Of a stretch of 64,000 bases of DNA, positions 8,516 through 17,436 are shown piece after piece. This stretch comes from Rossellomorea aquimaris. GTDB taxonomy: Bacteria > Bacillota > Bacilli > Bacillales > Bacillaceae_B. How positions within the stretch are numbered: the stretch's first letter is position 1; each line of letters opens with the position of its first letter. The DNA lies in the NCBI RefSeq assembly GCF_008180865.1, contig NZ_VTEX01000007.1, positions 17,869 to 81,868 on the forward strand, given 5' to 3'. A program made the position numbers and the translations under genes. Under the pieces are notes generated by a model. It had not been told where the DNA came from. It saw only the letters and a list, made by a program, of their open reading frames with translations, and searched no databases.

Positions 8516-9271
8516 ATGGATTATGCCATTGTGACGGGAGCAACAAGAGGATTAGGTGAATCGATCGCCAAGCTATTTATCGAAAAAGGCATAGGTTTGA
8601 TCAATGTTTCCAGATCAAATAATGAAAGACTGCAAAAGCTTGCCGGGGAAAAAGAGGTTTCGTATGAATTCTTTCCATGCGATCTTGCACAATCAGGAGA
8701 AACAGAAGCGGTCTTCCGTGAAGTGGGGACAAAAGTATTCGGATATCAATCTGACAGAGTCTATATTGTCCATAATGCCGGTGTGGTGACACCAATCAAT
8801 CGGTCTGGTGAAGTAGAAAACCAAGCTCTTGAAACGAGTGTGCATGTGAATTTACTTTCTCCCATGATCTCAACCAATGAGATGATAAAAGCAGCCCGGG
8901 GATCTGACTCGAAGATGATCATGATCAATATCAGCTCAGGAGCAGGAAGTCGTCCTGTTCACGGATGGAGTACGTACTGCGCAACCAAAGCAGGTGTGAA
9001 CATGTTGACGGAAACCGTGAGCTTAGAGCTTTCTAAAAAGCATAGCCGGCATCAAGTGATTGCTTTCAGCCCAGGGGTCATGGATACGGACATGCAAGGA
9101 GAGATCCGTTCCTCTTCTAAAGAAGCCTTTGCCGATGTCGAATCCTTTCAGCGCTACAAAGAGGAAGGAATGCTTCGTGAAACAGATACGGTCGCAAATG
9201 CTCTGATTAAACTTGTAACAGAAAGCGAAATCGAAAGTGGTAAGCTGTATCATGTAAATGATTTGTTATAA
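8516..9271 (+). CDS. yueD: short-chain dehydrogenase, benzil reductase YueD-like
   Basis: A 251-residue classical SDR. The NADP-binding glycine motif is TGATRGLG (about residues 8-15), followed by VHNAG, the catalytic Ser in NISSGAG and YCATK with Tyr and Lys. The whole sequence fits the sepiapterin-reductase-like subgroup that includes B. subtilis/B. cereus YueD, which reduces benzil to (S)-benzoin in vitro. The physiological substrate is unknown. GAAGGAGATG precedes the ATG and a terminator follows. Confidence 0.87.
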   Translation: MDYAIVTGATRGLGESIAKLFIEKGIGLINVSRSNNERLQKLAGEKEVSYEFFPCDLAQSGETEAVFREVGTKVFGYQSDRVYIVHNAGVVTPINRSGEVENQALETSVHVNLLSPMISTNEMIKAARGSDSKMIMINISSGAGSRPVHGWSTYCATKAGVNMLTETVSLELSKKHSRHQVIAFSPGVMDTDMQGEIRSSSKEAFADVESFQRYKEEGMLRETDTVANALIKLVTESEIESGKLYHVNDLL

Positions 9272-9273
9272 AA

Positions 9274-9313
9274 AGAAAGCAGATTCCTGGCAACGGAATC
9301 TGCTTTTTTCTTA
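9274..9313 (+). terminator. intrinsic terminator of yueD
   Basis: AAGCAGATTCC..GGAATCTGCTT hairpin followed by TTTTC. Confidence 0.85.
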
Positions 9314-9319
9314 TCAAAA

Positions 9320-9820
9320 TAGTTTGTTGCTATTATAGAGGAGGAGAAAGTAATAGTTGATTTCCGCTACAGGATGCTCGCTTTCCGCGGGGCTGGCGGT
9401 GAGCCTCCTCGGCTTCGCCTCCGTGGTCTCACCTGTCCAGCTATTCCCGCAGGAGTCGAACATCCTGCAGCGAGAATCAACTTTCTAAGCATGTATCCTT
9501 AATGGAAAACAATAAAAATAAGTTTAGCAAACAGTCTCATTTAAGGTATTCTTTTAAGGAAGAAGAATTATTTTTTCTAGTTACATTGTTTTCTTGTACA
9601 CCTTGAAGCTCTGTCATAAAAATTCTGATAAAGATGGTGAGGGGAACTGCGCAGACTCCTGCGGAAGTACGGTCGTGCCGAGACCCCGTTCCGTAAGCTG
9701 AGGAGGCTCGGCCGAACGCTAGCTGCAAGCGGAGCAGTTCCCATCACCATCTGGCACACGCTAATTGACAGAGCCTTGCAGAGCTTATGTTAAAAAGCAA
9801 CAATTTTTGAGAAAAGAGCG
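9320..9820. repeat. composite palindromic repeat element, copy A
   Basis: The two modules stand in the order I then II. Module I is 9356-9481 (ends GTTGATT/AATCAAC, with GCTTTCCGCGGGG and CCCGCAGGAGTC inside). Module II is 9633-9751 (ends GATGGTGAGG/CATCACCATC, with ACTCCTGCGG and GGAGGCTCGG inside). They are separated by about 150 AT-rich bases. The right end carries GACAGAGCC, AGCAACAA and AAAAGAGC, as in copy C. The left end is degenerate. The element lies between convergent yueD and the NhaC-family gene and holds no credible coding sequence. Confidence 0.8.
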
Positions 9821-9821
9821 T

Positions 9822-9862
9822 ATCAAAAAAAGAGACAAACCCCAAAGGATTTGTCTCTCTAA
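9822..9862 (-). terminator. intrinsic terminator of the NhaC-family gene
   Basis: On the minus strand AGAGACAAATCC..GGGTTTGTCTCT is followed by seven T residues. Confidence 0.85.
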
Positions 9863-9864
9863 AA

Positions 9865-11181
9865 TTAAGATCGAACCGGGTTAGCTTCCGGTGCTGATTT
9901 ACGTGTGAATTTCGGCAGTGCAAATCGAATGGCAATCAGACCGCAAACAGCAATCAGGACAGGGTAGAAGGCATATGGGAGGATGCTGACCGGTGAAATG
10001 CCTGCGACTTCAGCCACTAACAGTGCCTGTGCTCCGTATGGGATCAACCCTTGAATCGAACAAGAGAAAATATCCAGGATACTGGCTGATTTACGGGCAT
10101 CCACTCCATAGTTTTCACTAATCGATTTGGCAAGTGGACCGGCAATAATGATCGAAATCGTGTTGTTTGCTGTGCAAAGGTTAGTGGAACTCACTAATCC
10201 TGCAGTAGCAAGCTGTGCTCCCTGAGGAGACTTGATTCTGCGTGTGGCATGATAAAGTAATGCCTGGATCCCGCCGTTATGACGAATGAGTTCGACAACT
10301 CCGCCAATCAGTATGGAAAGGATCACAATCTCTGCCATTCCTGTCATTCCATCGGCCACACTGCCGAAATAACTGGATGGAGTAAAGCTTCCATCTATGA
10401 ATCCAATGATTCCAGCTAAAACAATTCCGCCTAATAAAACGACAAACACATTTAACCCTGCAAGAGCACCGATGATAACTCCAAGATAAGGCAGGATTTT
10501 AATCCAATTAAAGCTTTCCGCTCCGACAGTTGATTGATTCCCCATAGTAAGAACCAGGAGAATCACCATTGTCACGATTGCAGCAGGTAATACAATGAAG
10601 AAGTTCACTTTAAATTTATCTTTCATTTCCGTTTTCTGAGTACGAACAGCTGCAATGGTCGTATCTGAAATGAATGATAAGTTATCTCCGAACATCGCTC
10701 CTCCAATAACTGTCGCCATCGCAAGGGGCATAGAAATATCTGTACCTGAACTAATCCCGACACCGATTGGCGCAAGTGCTGCGATCGTTCCCATGGACGT
10801 ACCCATTGATAATGATATGAAAGCAGCGATAATAAATAATCCAACGATGATCAAGTTACCAGGGAGCACGGATAGAGCGAAGTTTACGGTTGAATCAACG
10901 GCCCCCATCTTTTCAGCCACTCCGGAAAATGCTCCTGCTAACAGAAAGATAAAGACCATGATCATGATATCAGGGTGACCGGCTCCTTTAGCGAAACGCT
11001 CTATCTTAGCCGTTAAAGTCTCTTTTCGGTTCATCAACAAACCTACTACGGATGCAATGATAATCGATACTAATACAGGAAAGGCATAAAAGTCTCCGGA
11101 AATGATGCCTGCTCCAAGGAACAGTGAAACAAATATGATCAAAGGCAGTAACGCCAATAAATTTCCTCTTTCTTGATTCAT
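9865..11181 (-). CDS. NhaC-superfamily transporter, probable MetT-like methionine transporter
   Basis: A polytopic membrane protein of 438 residues from the chosen start, in the NhaC ion-transporter superfamily. It has 11-12 hydrophobic segments and the conserved SLSMGTSMGTIAALAPIG and GDNLSFISDTTIAA blocks. Sequence alone would suggest a Na+/H+ antiporter. However, a SAM-I riboswitch lies in its leader, and S-box-controlled NhaC-like proteins have been predicted to be methionine transporters (MetT). I therefore favour uptake of methionine or a related sulfur compound, as an inference. The start at 11181 is fixed by AAAGGAGTG. The longer frame would run into the leader. Confidence 0.85.
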   Translation of the reverse strand: MNQERGNLLALLPLIIFVSLFLGAGIISGDFYAFPVLVSIIIASVVGLLMNRKETLTAKIERFAKGAGHPDIMIMVFIFLLAGAFSGVAEKMGAVDSTVNFALSVLPGNLIIVGLFIIAAFISLSMGTSMGTIAALAPIGVGISSGTDISMPLAMATVIGGAMFGDNLSFISDTTIAAVRTQKTEMKDKFKVNFFIVLPAAIVTMVILLVLTMGNQSTVGAESFNWIKILPYLGVIIGALAGLNVFVVLLGGIVLAGIIGFIDGSFTPSSYFGSVADGMTGMAEIVILSILIGGVVELIRHNGGIQALLYHATRRIKSPQGAQLATAGLVSSTNLCTANNTISIIIAGPLAKSISENYGVDARKSASILDIFSCSIQGLIPYGAQALLVAEVAGISPVSILPYAFYPVLIAVCGLIAIRFALPKFTRKSAPEANPVRS

Positions 11182-11216
11182 TCCTAACACTCCTTTGGCG
11201 TCCAATTTACTAACAT

Positions 11217-11252
11217 ACAAAAAACCTCTTCCAAAATAAGAAGAGGTTTCAA
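11217..11252 (-). terminator. S-box expression-platform terminator
   Basis: On the minus strand AAACCTCTTC..GAAGAGGTTT is followed by TTTTG. It lies between the SAM-I aptamer and the start codon at 11181, the position of a transcription-attenuation terminator. Confidence 0.8.
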
Positions 11253-11269
11253 AAGAACGAAACACTCCT

Positions 11270-11370
11270 CTTATCTTTCAAGCATTTCGCTTGCTGGATG
11301 TGGCACAGCACTCAATATGAGTCCGCTGCCGAGACATCGCAGGGCCAGTCCCTCCGTCTCTCTGGATAAG
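11270..11370 (-). promoter_or_regulatory. SAM-I (S-box) riboswitch
   Basis: Read on the minus strand from 11370, the leader contains CTTATCCAGAGAG, GGAGGGACTGGCCC, CGATG..CTCGGCAGC, GTGCTGTGCCACATCCAGCAA and finally GATAAG. These are the conserved S-box blocks in the right order. P1 pairs CTTATC with GATAAG. A terminator and the NhaC-family start codon follow. High SAM should stop transcription. Confidence 0.93.
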
Positions 11371-11409
11371 AAGAATATCGTATTTAGTTGATTTAAAATA
11401 TACTTCCAT

Positions 11410-11438
11410 ACTTTAAAGGGTTTACTCGAAAAAGTCAA
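11410..11438 (-). promoter_or_regulatory. SigA promoter of the S-box transcript
   Basis: On the minus strand TTGACT (11438-11433), a 17-base spacer and TAAAGT (11415-11410). Transcription would start near 11403, about 30 bases before the aptamer. Confidence 0.65.
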
Positions 11439-11453
11439 ACGGGAATTTTTTCT

Positions 11454-11828
11454 GAAACAAAAGCGGAGGCGGCTCATTCAGTCCCGACAAGCATAAGACA
11501 AGAACGTCGGAAAGGCGCCTTATGCCTTTTTGTCGTTATTGACTTATGACCTCGAGGGACTAGCCGCCGTAGCTGGATGAAACAAAAGCGGAGGCGGCTC
11601 GTTCAGTCCCGACAAGCATAAGACAAGAACGTCGGAAAGACGTCTTTTGCCTTTTTGTCGTTATTGACTTATGACCTCGAGGGACTAGCCGCCGTAGCTG
11701 GATGAAACAAAAGCGGAGGCGGCTCGTTCAGTCCCGACAAGCATAAGACAAGAACGTCGGAAAGGCGCCTTATGCCTTTTTGTCGTTATTGGCTTATGAC
11801 CTCGAGGGACTAGCTGCCGTAGCTGGAC
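11454..11828. repeat. three tandem 125-bp palindromic repeats
   Basis: Units 11454-11578, 11579-11703 and 11704-11828 are each exactly 125 bp and almost identical. They differ at a few bases, for example GGCGCCTTATGCC versus GACGTCTTTTGCC in unit 2. Each unit contains an outer inverted repeat (AGGCGGCT..AGTCCC with GGGACTAGCCGCC) and inner arms around CATAAG, so each can fold into a long stem. The array lies between the NhaC-family leader and the MFS gene. The near-identity points to recent tandem duplication. Confidence 0.95.
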
Positions 11829-11929
11829 GAAAAGCATGACTTTATCCATAATAAGGTATAAACTCATAGACAATTGAACGTTCAAGGTCTACTATAAGGA
11901 AGACAAAAAACATCTTGGGGGATACGGTA

Positions 11930-13102
11930 GTGGAAAGAACAGTACGAAATCAAATTTTTACCTTACAAGGATTTTATTTATTAACGTTCTTCGGTGTTGG
12001 TAGTTTATATCCCTTACTCAGTGTGTATTTGAGCGAAAGTGTGGGGTTGAATGGTTATCAGATTGGAACGATCATGTCTGTAGGTCCCATCATGATGATT
12101 TTCTTCCAGCCTATTTGGGGAATGGTGAGTGACACGACCAATCGTCCCACCGTGGTTCTTGGTTTAACCTCTTTAGTAGCGGGGATCTTTGCACTCGGTT
12201 ACTTGTTTATGGACTTTTACTATGGCCTGCTTATCGTGGCCATTCTAGTGGCCATTTTCCAAAGTGCAATCATTCCCGTTTCTGATAGTATCAGCTTGAA
12301 GTATACAAGTAAAGTCAGGTATAACTACGGAAATATCCGCCTGTTCGGCTCTTTGGGCTTCGGTATTGCAGTCTTTATGATGGGAAGACTTTCAGAAGGA
12401 TTTATCGGGCCAACCATCATTTTTTACTCTTTCTTTATCTGTTTAGTACTATCCGGATTCCTTTCCTTCCGGTTTCCGAAAGAGAGGGCGGCAGCCAAGC
12501 TTGATTTAAAGGCAGGGATGAAGGAATTATTCACGATGAAAAAGTTCCTTATCTTTTTAGCAGTCACATTCTTAGTGTTCGGTCCGAATTTAGCAAACAA
12601 TGTGTATTTCGGATTATTTGTTGAAGATTCAGGTGGAACGTATGCGGGGATTGGTCTTGCGTTCCTGATTGCAGTGTTATCGGAAGTTCCCTTTATGAGG
12701 ATCGCCGGTGGCTGGATTGATAAGTTCGGTTTGTTAACCGTCGCTGCTTTGGCAGGTGCTGCTTCCATGCTCCGCTGGCTCTTTTACTTTACAGAACCAA
12801 GTTTATGGCTTGTCTATTCATCGGCTGTCATGCAGGGTCTTGCCATTGGGTTATTCATTCCAGCCGGCTTGCGCTACATTAAAGAAATCACGCCTTCCCA
12901 CATTACAGCAACGGCCGTTACGGTATATTCAGCAATCGGAAACGGACTGGGGAATTGGTTCAGTACCTTTGTTGGCGGCTTTATCTATGAAACGTACTCC
13001 ATTTACACGGTGTACTTATTCTTCGCAGTTCTATCCCTGTTGGGGATTTTCCTTTGCTTCGTCCTCATGAAGGAAGAAAAGAAAAATGCACTCGCTTATT
13101 AA
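11930..13102 (+). CDS. MFS transporter, YwbF/LacY-like family
   Basis: A 12-TM major facilitator of 390 residues from the chosen start. It has the family pattern FQPIWGMVSDTTNRP (the motif-A loop between TM2 and TM3) and a similar GGWIDKFG loop after TM8. It falls in the MFS_1-like group with B. subtilis YwbF, often listed as sugar or nucleoside permeases. The substrate is not deducible. I chose the GTG at 11930 because GGGGGA lies seven bases upstream. The TTG at 11915 overlaps that site. It starts about 100 bases after the tandem repeat array. Confidence 0.85.
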   Translation: MERTVRNQIFTLQGFYLLTFFGVGSLYPLLSVYLSESVGLNGYQIGTIMSVGPIMMIFFQPIWGMVSDTTNRPTVVLGLTSLVAGIFALGYLFMDFYYGLLIVAILVAIFQSAIIPVSDSISLKYTSKVRYNYGNIRLFGSLGFGIAVFMMGRLSEGFIGPTIIFYSFFICLVLSGFLSFRFPKERAAAKLDLKAGMKELFTMKKFLIFLAVTFLVFGPNLANNVYFGLFVEDSGGTYAGIGLAFLIAVLSEVPFMRIAGGWIDKFGLLTVAALAGAASMLRWLFYFTEPSLWLVYSSAVMQGLAIGLFIPAGLRYIKEITPSHITATAVTVYSAIGNGLGNWFSTFVGGFIYETYSIYTVYLFFAVLSLLGIFLCFVLMKEEKKNALAY

Positions 13103-13107
13103 TACAT

Positions 13108-13150
13108 CAAGGCGCCTGAAGAGAACATTTCTCTTCAGGCGTTTTTTGTT
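13108..13150 (+). terminator. intrinsic terminator of the MFS gene
   Basis: CGCCTGAAGAGAA..TTCTCTTCAGGCG followed by TTTTTTG. Confidence 0.9.
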
Positions 13151-13393
13151 AAAAAATATTAAAAGGGAGGATTTTCCTTTGGTGGTAGCCAATAGGTATA
13201 ATAAGGGAAGAACGTAAGTAAACAAAAAAGTAATCTGAAAAGGTTTTGATAAACATGAATTGTGGTAGAAGAAGGATAAGTATTCATTGAAAATTATATA
13301 AATACCAGTTAGAATAATATTATTAGAAAATTCTTTCAATTTTATAAACTAGATTAGAAACATATTACATTTTATTAAAAAGGGGATATTAAA

Positions 13394-13666
13394 ATGGAAA
13401 ATACATTCGTGTACTCAAAAGACAATGCAAACCTTGGAGATACCGTTCAGTTTAAAAGGAAGAAACATGTAATCAATGGTGTAGTTACTACCCTTAGAGA
13501 AAATACGGTCATTGTCAAAATGGACAGGGATGTTGCGAAGAAGCTGGATTTACCGGACGATCAGACCGTCGTGTCACATAAAAACTATGCCGTCATAGAA
13601 CGTGCAGAAATTGGTACACAACCTGTATTTGTATACGATGGGTGGAATAGCGCATTAAAAGCTTAA
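13394..13666 (+). CDS. DUF2187 (YkvS-like) small protein
   Basis: A 90-residue soluble protein. The central part (about 18-70) matches DUF2187, a small KOW-like beta-barrel: GDTVQFKRKKHVINGVV followed by NTVIVKM and VVSHKNYAVIE. B. subtilis YkvS has the equivalent VNHKNY ending. The 15-residue N-terminal and 20-residue C-terminal extensions are not typical of YkvS. The function is unknown; KOW-like barrels often touch RNA or ribosomes. It is monocistronic, with an AAAGGGGATATTAAA leader before the ATG and a terminator after it. Confidence 0.75.
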   Translation: MENTFVYSKDNANLGDTVQFKRKKHVINGVVTTLRENTVIVKMDRDVAKKLDLPDDQTVVSHKNYAVIERAEIGTQPVFVYDGWNSALKA

Positions 13667-13682
13667 GTTCAAACATACAAAG

Positions 13683-13741
13683 TAAAAGACCCTGACACTC
13701 TTACACCATTAACATGGATTAGATGTGTCGGGGTCTTTTAT
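13683..13741 (+). terminator. intrinsic terminator
   Basis: AAAAGACCCTGACAC pairs with GTGTCGGGGTCTTTT across a loop of about 28 bases. Confidence 0.75.
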
Positions 13742-13786
13742 GTAATGTCCGTTAACTGCAGACTAAGAGAAGCAACTCTGATTAAA

Positions 13787-14044
13787 TTAGTTTAATTTAG
13801 CTGCATACTCCTTCACCATTTCAATTGTGACAAGCTTTCTCTGTGGAACGACACCTTGACGGGCAAGGATATTGATTTCGTTCGTCACATGATTAATGGC
13901 ATCCGTTGTAAACGGTTGATCTTTCAAACAAAGCTGAACGGCTTCATCGATTGCTCTTTCTCTACGCTCATCCAATAGCATAAATTGTTGTACCAGTTGA
14001 TTTTGTTTACTTGAATGCTTCGTGATGTCTTTGTGTACACTCAT
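13787..14044 (-). CDS. DUF2533 (YpbS-like) small protein
   Basis: An 85-residue soluble, mostly helical protein starting MSVHKDITKHSSKQNQ, which resembles B. subtilis YpbS (DUF2533). I chose the ATG at 14044 because GAGAGGGATG lies upstream. The seven-residue longer frame would cover it. The function is unknown. It is the gene after cls on the minus strand, but separated by about 85 bases. Confidence 0.7.
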   Translation of the reverse strand: MSVHKDITKHSSKQNQLVQQFMLLDERRERAIDEAVQLCLKDQPFTTDAINHVTNEINILARQGVVPQRKLVTIEMVKEYAAKLN

Positions 14045-14130
14045 GATTTCATCCCTCTCTATCAATTACGCATTATATCATCTATTATGCCTTCTTCCAG
14101 GCGCTCATGGCAACGTCTTAAATATCCCTT

Positions 14131-15579
14131 CTATAAGATAGGGGACAGGAGCCTTGAAATTGATTCTTTTACTTTGATTTTCATAGGTCTTTTATTATAC
14201 TCTTCCTTGGTTACTTCTCTACTCTTCTCAATATCTTTCCTGAATACAGCACTCAGATTTTCAGAGATGGTTTGATCATATAAAAAGGCATTTACCTCGA
14301 AGTTGAGGCGAAAGCTTCTTACATCAATATTTGCCGTTCCAACTGAGGAAATGGTTTCATCCACTACAATGGTTTTGGCATGAATAAAGCCGTTATCATA
14401 TATATAAATTTTCACTCCTGCCTTCAGTAACTCACCAATGTAAGAATAGGTCGCCCAATACACAAATAAATGGTCAGGTTTGTTCGGAATCATAATCCGG
14501 ACATCGACTCCTGTTAGAGAAGCAATTCTCAACGAATCCAGTAGGCTGACGTCCGGTATGAAATAAGGAGTTTGAATATAGATGGATCGTTTGGCAGACG
14601 AAATCATTTTAATATAACCGTTTTTAATTTGCTCCCATTCAGAGTCGGGGCCACATGTCACGATCTGTACTCCTGCATGCCCAGTAAAGGAAGGCTGTGG
14701 GAAATATCGTAAATCGTAAGCGATCTTCTTTGAGCGGCTGGCTTGATTCCAATCCAGAATAAACCGGGTTTGCATGGCAAGTGATGAGCTCCCTAAAATC
14801 CGCAGGTGGGTATCACGCCAATAACCGAATTTAGGATTCAAGCCCAAGTACTCATCTCCAATATTAAATCCACCTACATAACCGACCTTCCCGTCAATAA
14901 TCACCAGCTTTCGGTGATTTCGATAGTTGAGGCGGAGGTTGATAAAGGGAATTTTCGAAGGGAAAAACACGGCCACTTCCCCGCCGGCTGCAAGAAGTTC
15001 TTTAAAGAAGCTTCTTCTTGTCCGCCGGGAGCCCATTTCATCATACAGAACCCTGACCTTTACGCCTTGCTGTGCTTTCTCAGTAAGCTTCCCCAGGATC
15101 CGCTTGCCTAAGTGATCTTTCTTAAAGATATAGTATTGGATATGAATATGATCCTGTGCTGCATCCAAATCTTCCAATAAGGACTCGAATTTATCCTCCC
15201 CATGGGTGAACAATTGCACTTCGTTATCCTGGGTTAAAAGAGCTTCATTATTCATGAGGTGCATATAAATAAGGTCCTGATAGCGGGAGGACGTTTCATT
15301 TTTAAAAGGGAATCGGTGTTCTTTCAGGGAGAGTATCTGCTTTTGAATCAAATCTTCGATGCCGATTTTCTTCATATCTTCCCAGTCGAATAATCGCTTT
15401 CTGCTAAGGTTCTGACCGAAGATTAAATAAAGAATAAAGCCGAGAAGGGGAATGAAGAACAGAACCATAAGCCATGCCCAGGTCGCACCGGCATCTTTTC
15501 GCTCCAGGAAAATGATGACGCTGGCGAGGACCAGGTTAAGAACAAATAAAACCCCTAAAAGAGTAGATAGAATACTCAT
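14131..15579 (-). CDS. cls: cardiolipin synthase (phospholipase D superfamily)
   Basis: At 482 residues it has the usual length of bacterial Cls. Two N-terminal membrane helices (about 1-55) precede two PLD domains. The catalytic HKD motifs are HRKLVIIDGKVGYVGG in the first and HAKTIVVDETISSVGTAN in the second. It condenses two phosphatidylglycerols to cardiolipin and glycerol at the cytoplasmic membrane. B. subtilis has several paralogues (ClsA, YwiE, YwjE), and this length and architecture fit ClsA/YwnE best. It is probably monocistronic. Confidence 0.93.
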   Translation of the reverse strand: MSILSTLLGVLFVLNLVLASVIIFLERKDAGATWAWLMVLFFIPLLGFILYLIFGQNLSRKRLFDWEDMKKIGIEDLIQKQILSLKEHRFPFKNETSSRYQDLIYMHLMNNEALLTQDNEVQLFTHGEDKFESLLEDLDAAQDHIHIQYYIFKKDHLGKRILGKLTEKAQQGVKVRVLYDEMGSRRTRRSFFKELLAAGGEVAVFFPSKIPFINLRLNYRNHRKLVIIDGKVGYVGGFNIGDEYLGLNPKFGYWRDTHLRILGSSSLAMQTRFILDWNQASRSKKIAYDLRYFPQPSFTGHAGVQIVTCGPDSEWEQIKNGYIKMISSAKRSIYIQTPYFIPDVSLLDSLRIASLTGVDVRIMIPNKPDHLFVYWATYSYIGELLKAGVKIYIYDNGFIHAKTIVVDETISSVGTANIDVRSFRLNFEVNAFLYDQTISENLSAVFRKDIEKSREVTKEEYNKRPMKIKVKESISRLLSPIL

Positions 15580-15653
15580 AGTATGTAAGGCTCCTTTAAC
15601 TAGCTTTCTATAAGTAGTATACCTGAGAACGGAATAGAAAAAAATGACAAAGA

Positions 15654-15688
15654 AAAACAGAGCAGAAAGTCAGCCTGCTCTGTTCGGT
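15654..15688 (-). terminator. intrinsic terminator of alsT
   Basis: On the minus strand AACAGAGCAGGCTG..TCTGCTCTGTT followed by TTTC. Confidence 0.8.
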
Positions 15689-15696
15689 AGGATTCT

Positions 15697-17130
15697 TTAT
15701 TCATTCACAGCTTTTTTACTCATCTCGCGCCCGCGTGTTGGCCAGCTTTCGACACCCTTTAAACCGGGAATATCATCTGCATAGAAGATCGGGTCCAACC
15801 CTTGTCGACGCTGACTCATATAGTTGTCCAATGCTTTAAAAGCAATTGGTGCTAAAATACCGATGGCAACTAGGTTGGTAAGAGCCATTAATGCCATTGA
15901 GAAGTCTGCTAAGCTCCAAACTATATCAAGACTTGCAACAGAACCGAAGATCACCATTCCTAAAGCAATGAAGCGATAAATCAGAAGTCCAGTCTTGCTA
16001 TTATTAATGAATGGAAGATTGGCTTCTCCATAATAATAGCTTCCAATGATTGAGCTAAAGGCAAAAGTGAAAATGGCAATCGCTAGAAAAATACCTGCCC
16101 ATGAGTTAAAGTGCTCAGACATGGCTGCTTGAGATAGTTCGATCCCCGTCAGCCCGGAACCGTACGCATCTGAAGTTAAGATGATAAACGCAGTTGCAGA
16201 ACAAACGAGCAGCGTATCAAAGAATACACCAAGTGCCTGAATGAATCCTTGTTTGACCGGGTGAGAAACAGATGCTGTAGCGGCGGCATTCGGCGCACTA
16301 CCCATACCGGCTTCATTGGAGAATAGTCCACGTTTTACACCGTTCATAATTGCGGCACCAATTCCGCCACCAACCACTTGTTCAAATCCAAAGGCACTTT
16401 TGAAAATCAGTGCAATGACTCCCGGCATTTCCGTAATATTCGTAATGACTACAAATAAAGCTAAAACAATATAAAAGACCGCCATGATCGGAACAATGAT
16501 GGAAGAAAAGGTGGCTATGCGTTTAACGCCCCCGAAGATAATGAGTGCAGTCAAACCGGCTAACACAATTCCGATAACAAACGTATTTATTCCGAATGAA
16601 TTACTGAAAGCTGTTGCGATGGTGTTACTTTGAACCGCATTGAATGTTGTCCCAAAAGAAAGGATGATGGTGACAGCAAAGATCGAACTCATCCATGGCT
16701 TGCCCAGTTGTTTCTTCATATAGTAGCCGGGGCCGCCTTTAAATCCAACCTTATCCTTTTCTTTGTAAATTTGGGCCAGTGTACTTTCAACAAAGGCGCT
16801 GGCTCCTCCCAGAATGGCGACAAGCCACATCCAGAATACCGCTCCAGGTCCCCCAATTGCTAAGGCAATGGCTACTCCTGCTAAATTACCTGTACCAATT
16901 CGAGTACCTGCTCCGATAAAGAATGCTTGCAGGGATGATATTTGCTTTTCCCCTTCCGCCTCGACCACATCTTTATCACCTAATAATCGAAGCATTTCAC
17001 CAAAGTGGCGAATCTGAACGAATTTAGATCCGATTGTGAAGTATAATCCTAAAATGAGGAGTACGCCTATTAAAATATACCCCCATAATATTGAATTTGC
17101 TTCCGTGACTAAATTGTTTAAAATATCCAT
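15697..17130 (-). CDS. alsT: sodium:alanine/glutamine symporter AlsT (AGCS family)
   Basis: A 477-residue AGCS-family secondary transporter with about 11 TM segments. Signatures are GTRIGTGNLAGVAIAL, GGPGYYM and NEAGMGSAPNAAATA, which form the sodium and amino-acid binding regions. It should import alanine, glycine or glutamine with Na+. B. subtilis AlsT/GlnT has the same length. The gene is alone on the minus strand, with GAGGGGG before the ATG and a terminator after the stop. Confidence 0.9.
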   Translation of the reverse strand: MDILNNLVTEANSILWGYILIGVLLILGLYFTIGSKFVQIRHFGEMLRLLGDKDVVEAEGEKQISSLQAFFIGAGTRIGTGNLAGVAIALAIGGPGAVFWMWLVAILGGASAFVESTLAQIYKEKDKVGFKGGPGYYMKKQLGKPWMSSIFAVTIILSFGTTFNAVQSNTIATAFSNSFGINTFVIGIVLAGLTALIIFGGVKRIATFSSIIVPIMAVFYIVLALFVVITNITEMPGVIALIFKSAFGFEQVVGGGIGAAIMNGVKRGLFSNEAGMGSAPNAAATASVSHPVKQGFIQALGVFFDTLLVCSATAFIILTSDAYGSGLTGIELSQAAMSEHFNSWAGIFLAIAIFTFAFSSIIGSYYYGEANLPFINNSKTGLLIYRFIALGMVIFGSVASLDIVWSLADFSMALMALTNLVAIGILAPIAFKALDNYMSQRRQGLDPIFYADDIPGLKGVESWPTRGREMSKKAVNE

Positions 17131-17393
17131 GATAACCCCCTCAGAAATTTGTGTCGGTTACGTTTTATATTATCTGAAAATTTCAAATAAAAGTCAAGTT
17201 ATTATCTGAATATTAAAATATTACCAATGGTTATTTAGAAGGACGAACTATTTTGTCATAGTAATAAAGGTTTCTTTTCAAGTTATGAGTCCAAAGTAAT
17301 GGTTGGATAAATTATTCTGGAATAATATTTTTCTCTCTATCCGAATAATTATTTTTATTTAGGAACACTGACGGACGGCTGTTTAAGGTTCAC
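17131..17393. other. gene-free stretch upstream of alsT
   Basis: AT-rich DNA with no plausible coding frame. It should contain the minus-strand alsT promoter, but I see no clear -35/-10 pair and no recognisable riboswitch. Confidence 0.5.
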
Positions 17394-17432
17394 AAAAAAA
17401 CGGATCACTGATGGTCAGTGATCCGTTTTACA
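17394..17432 (-). terminator. bidirectional intrinsic terminator of the DUF819 gene
   Basis: AAAACGGATCACTGA..TCAGTGATCCGTTTT is a near-perfect hairpin with A and T runs on both sides. Confidence 0.9.
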
Positions 17433-17436
17433 TAAC

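Noticed and set aside
9537..9935. Minus-strand ORFs in repeat copy A
   Set aside because: They follow the palindromic modules, have no RBS and have no counterpart in the other copies.
11454..11828. CRISPR array
   Set aside because: The repeats are 125 bp, directly adjacent and without unique spacers; no cas genes are near.
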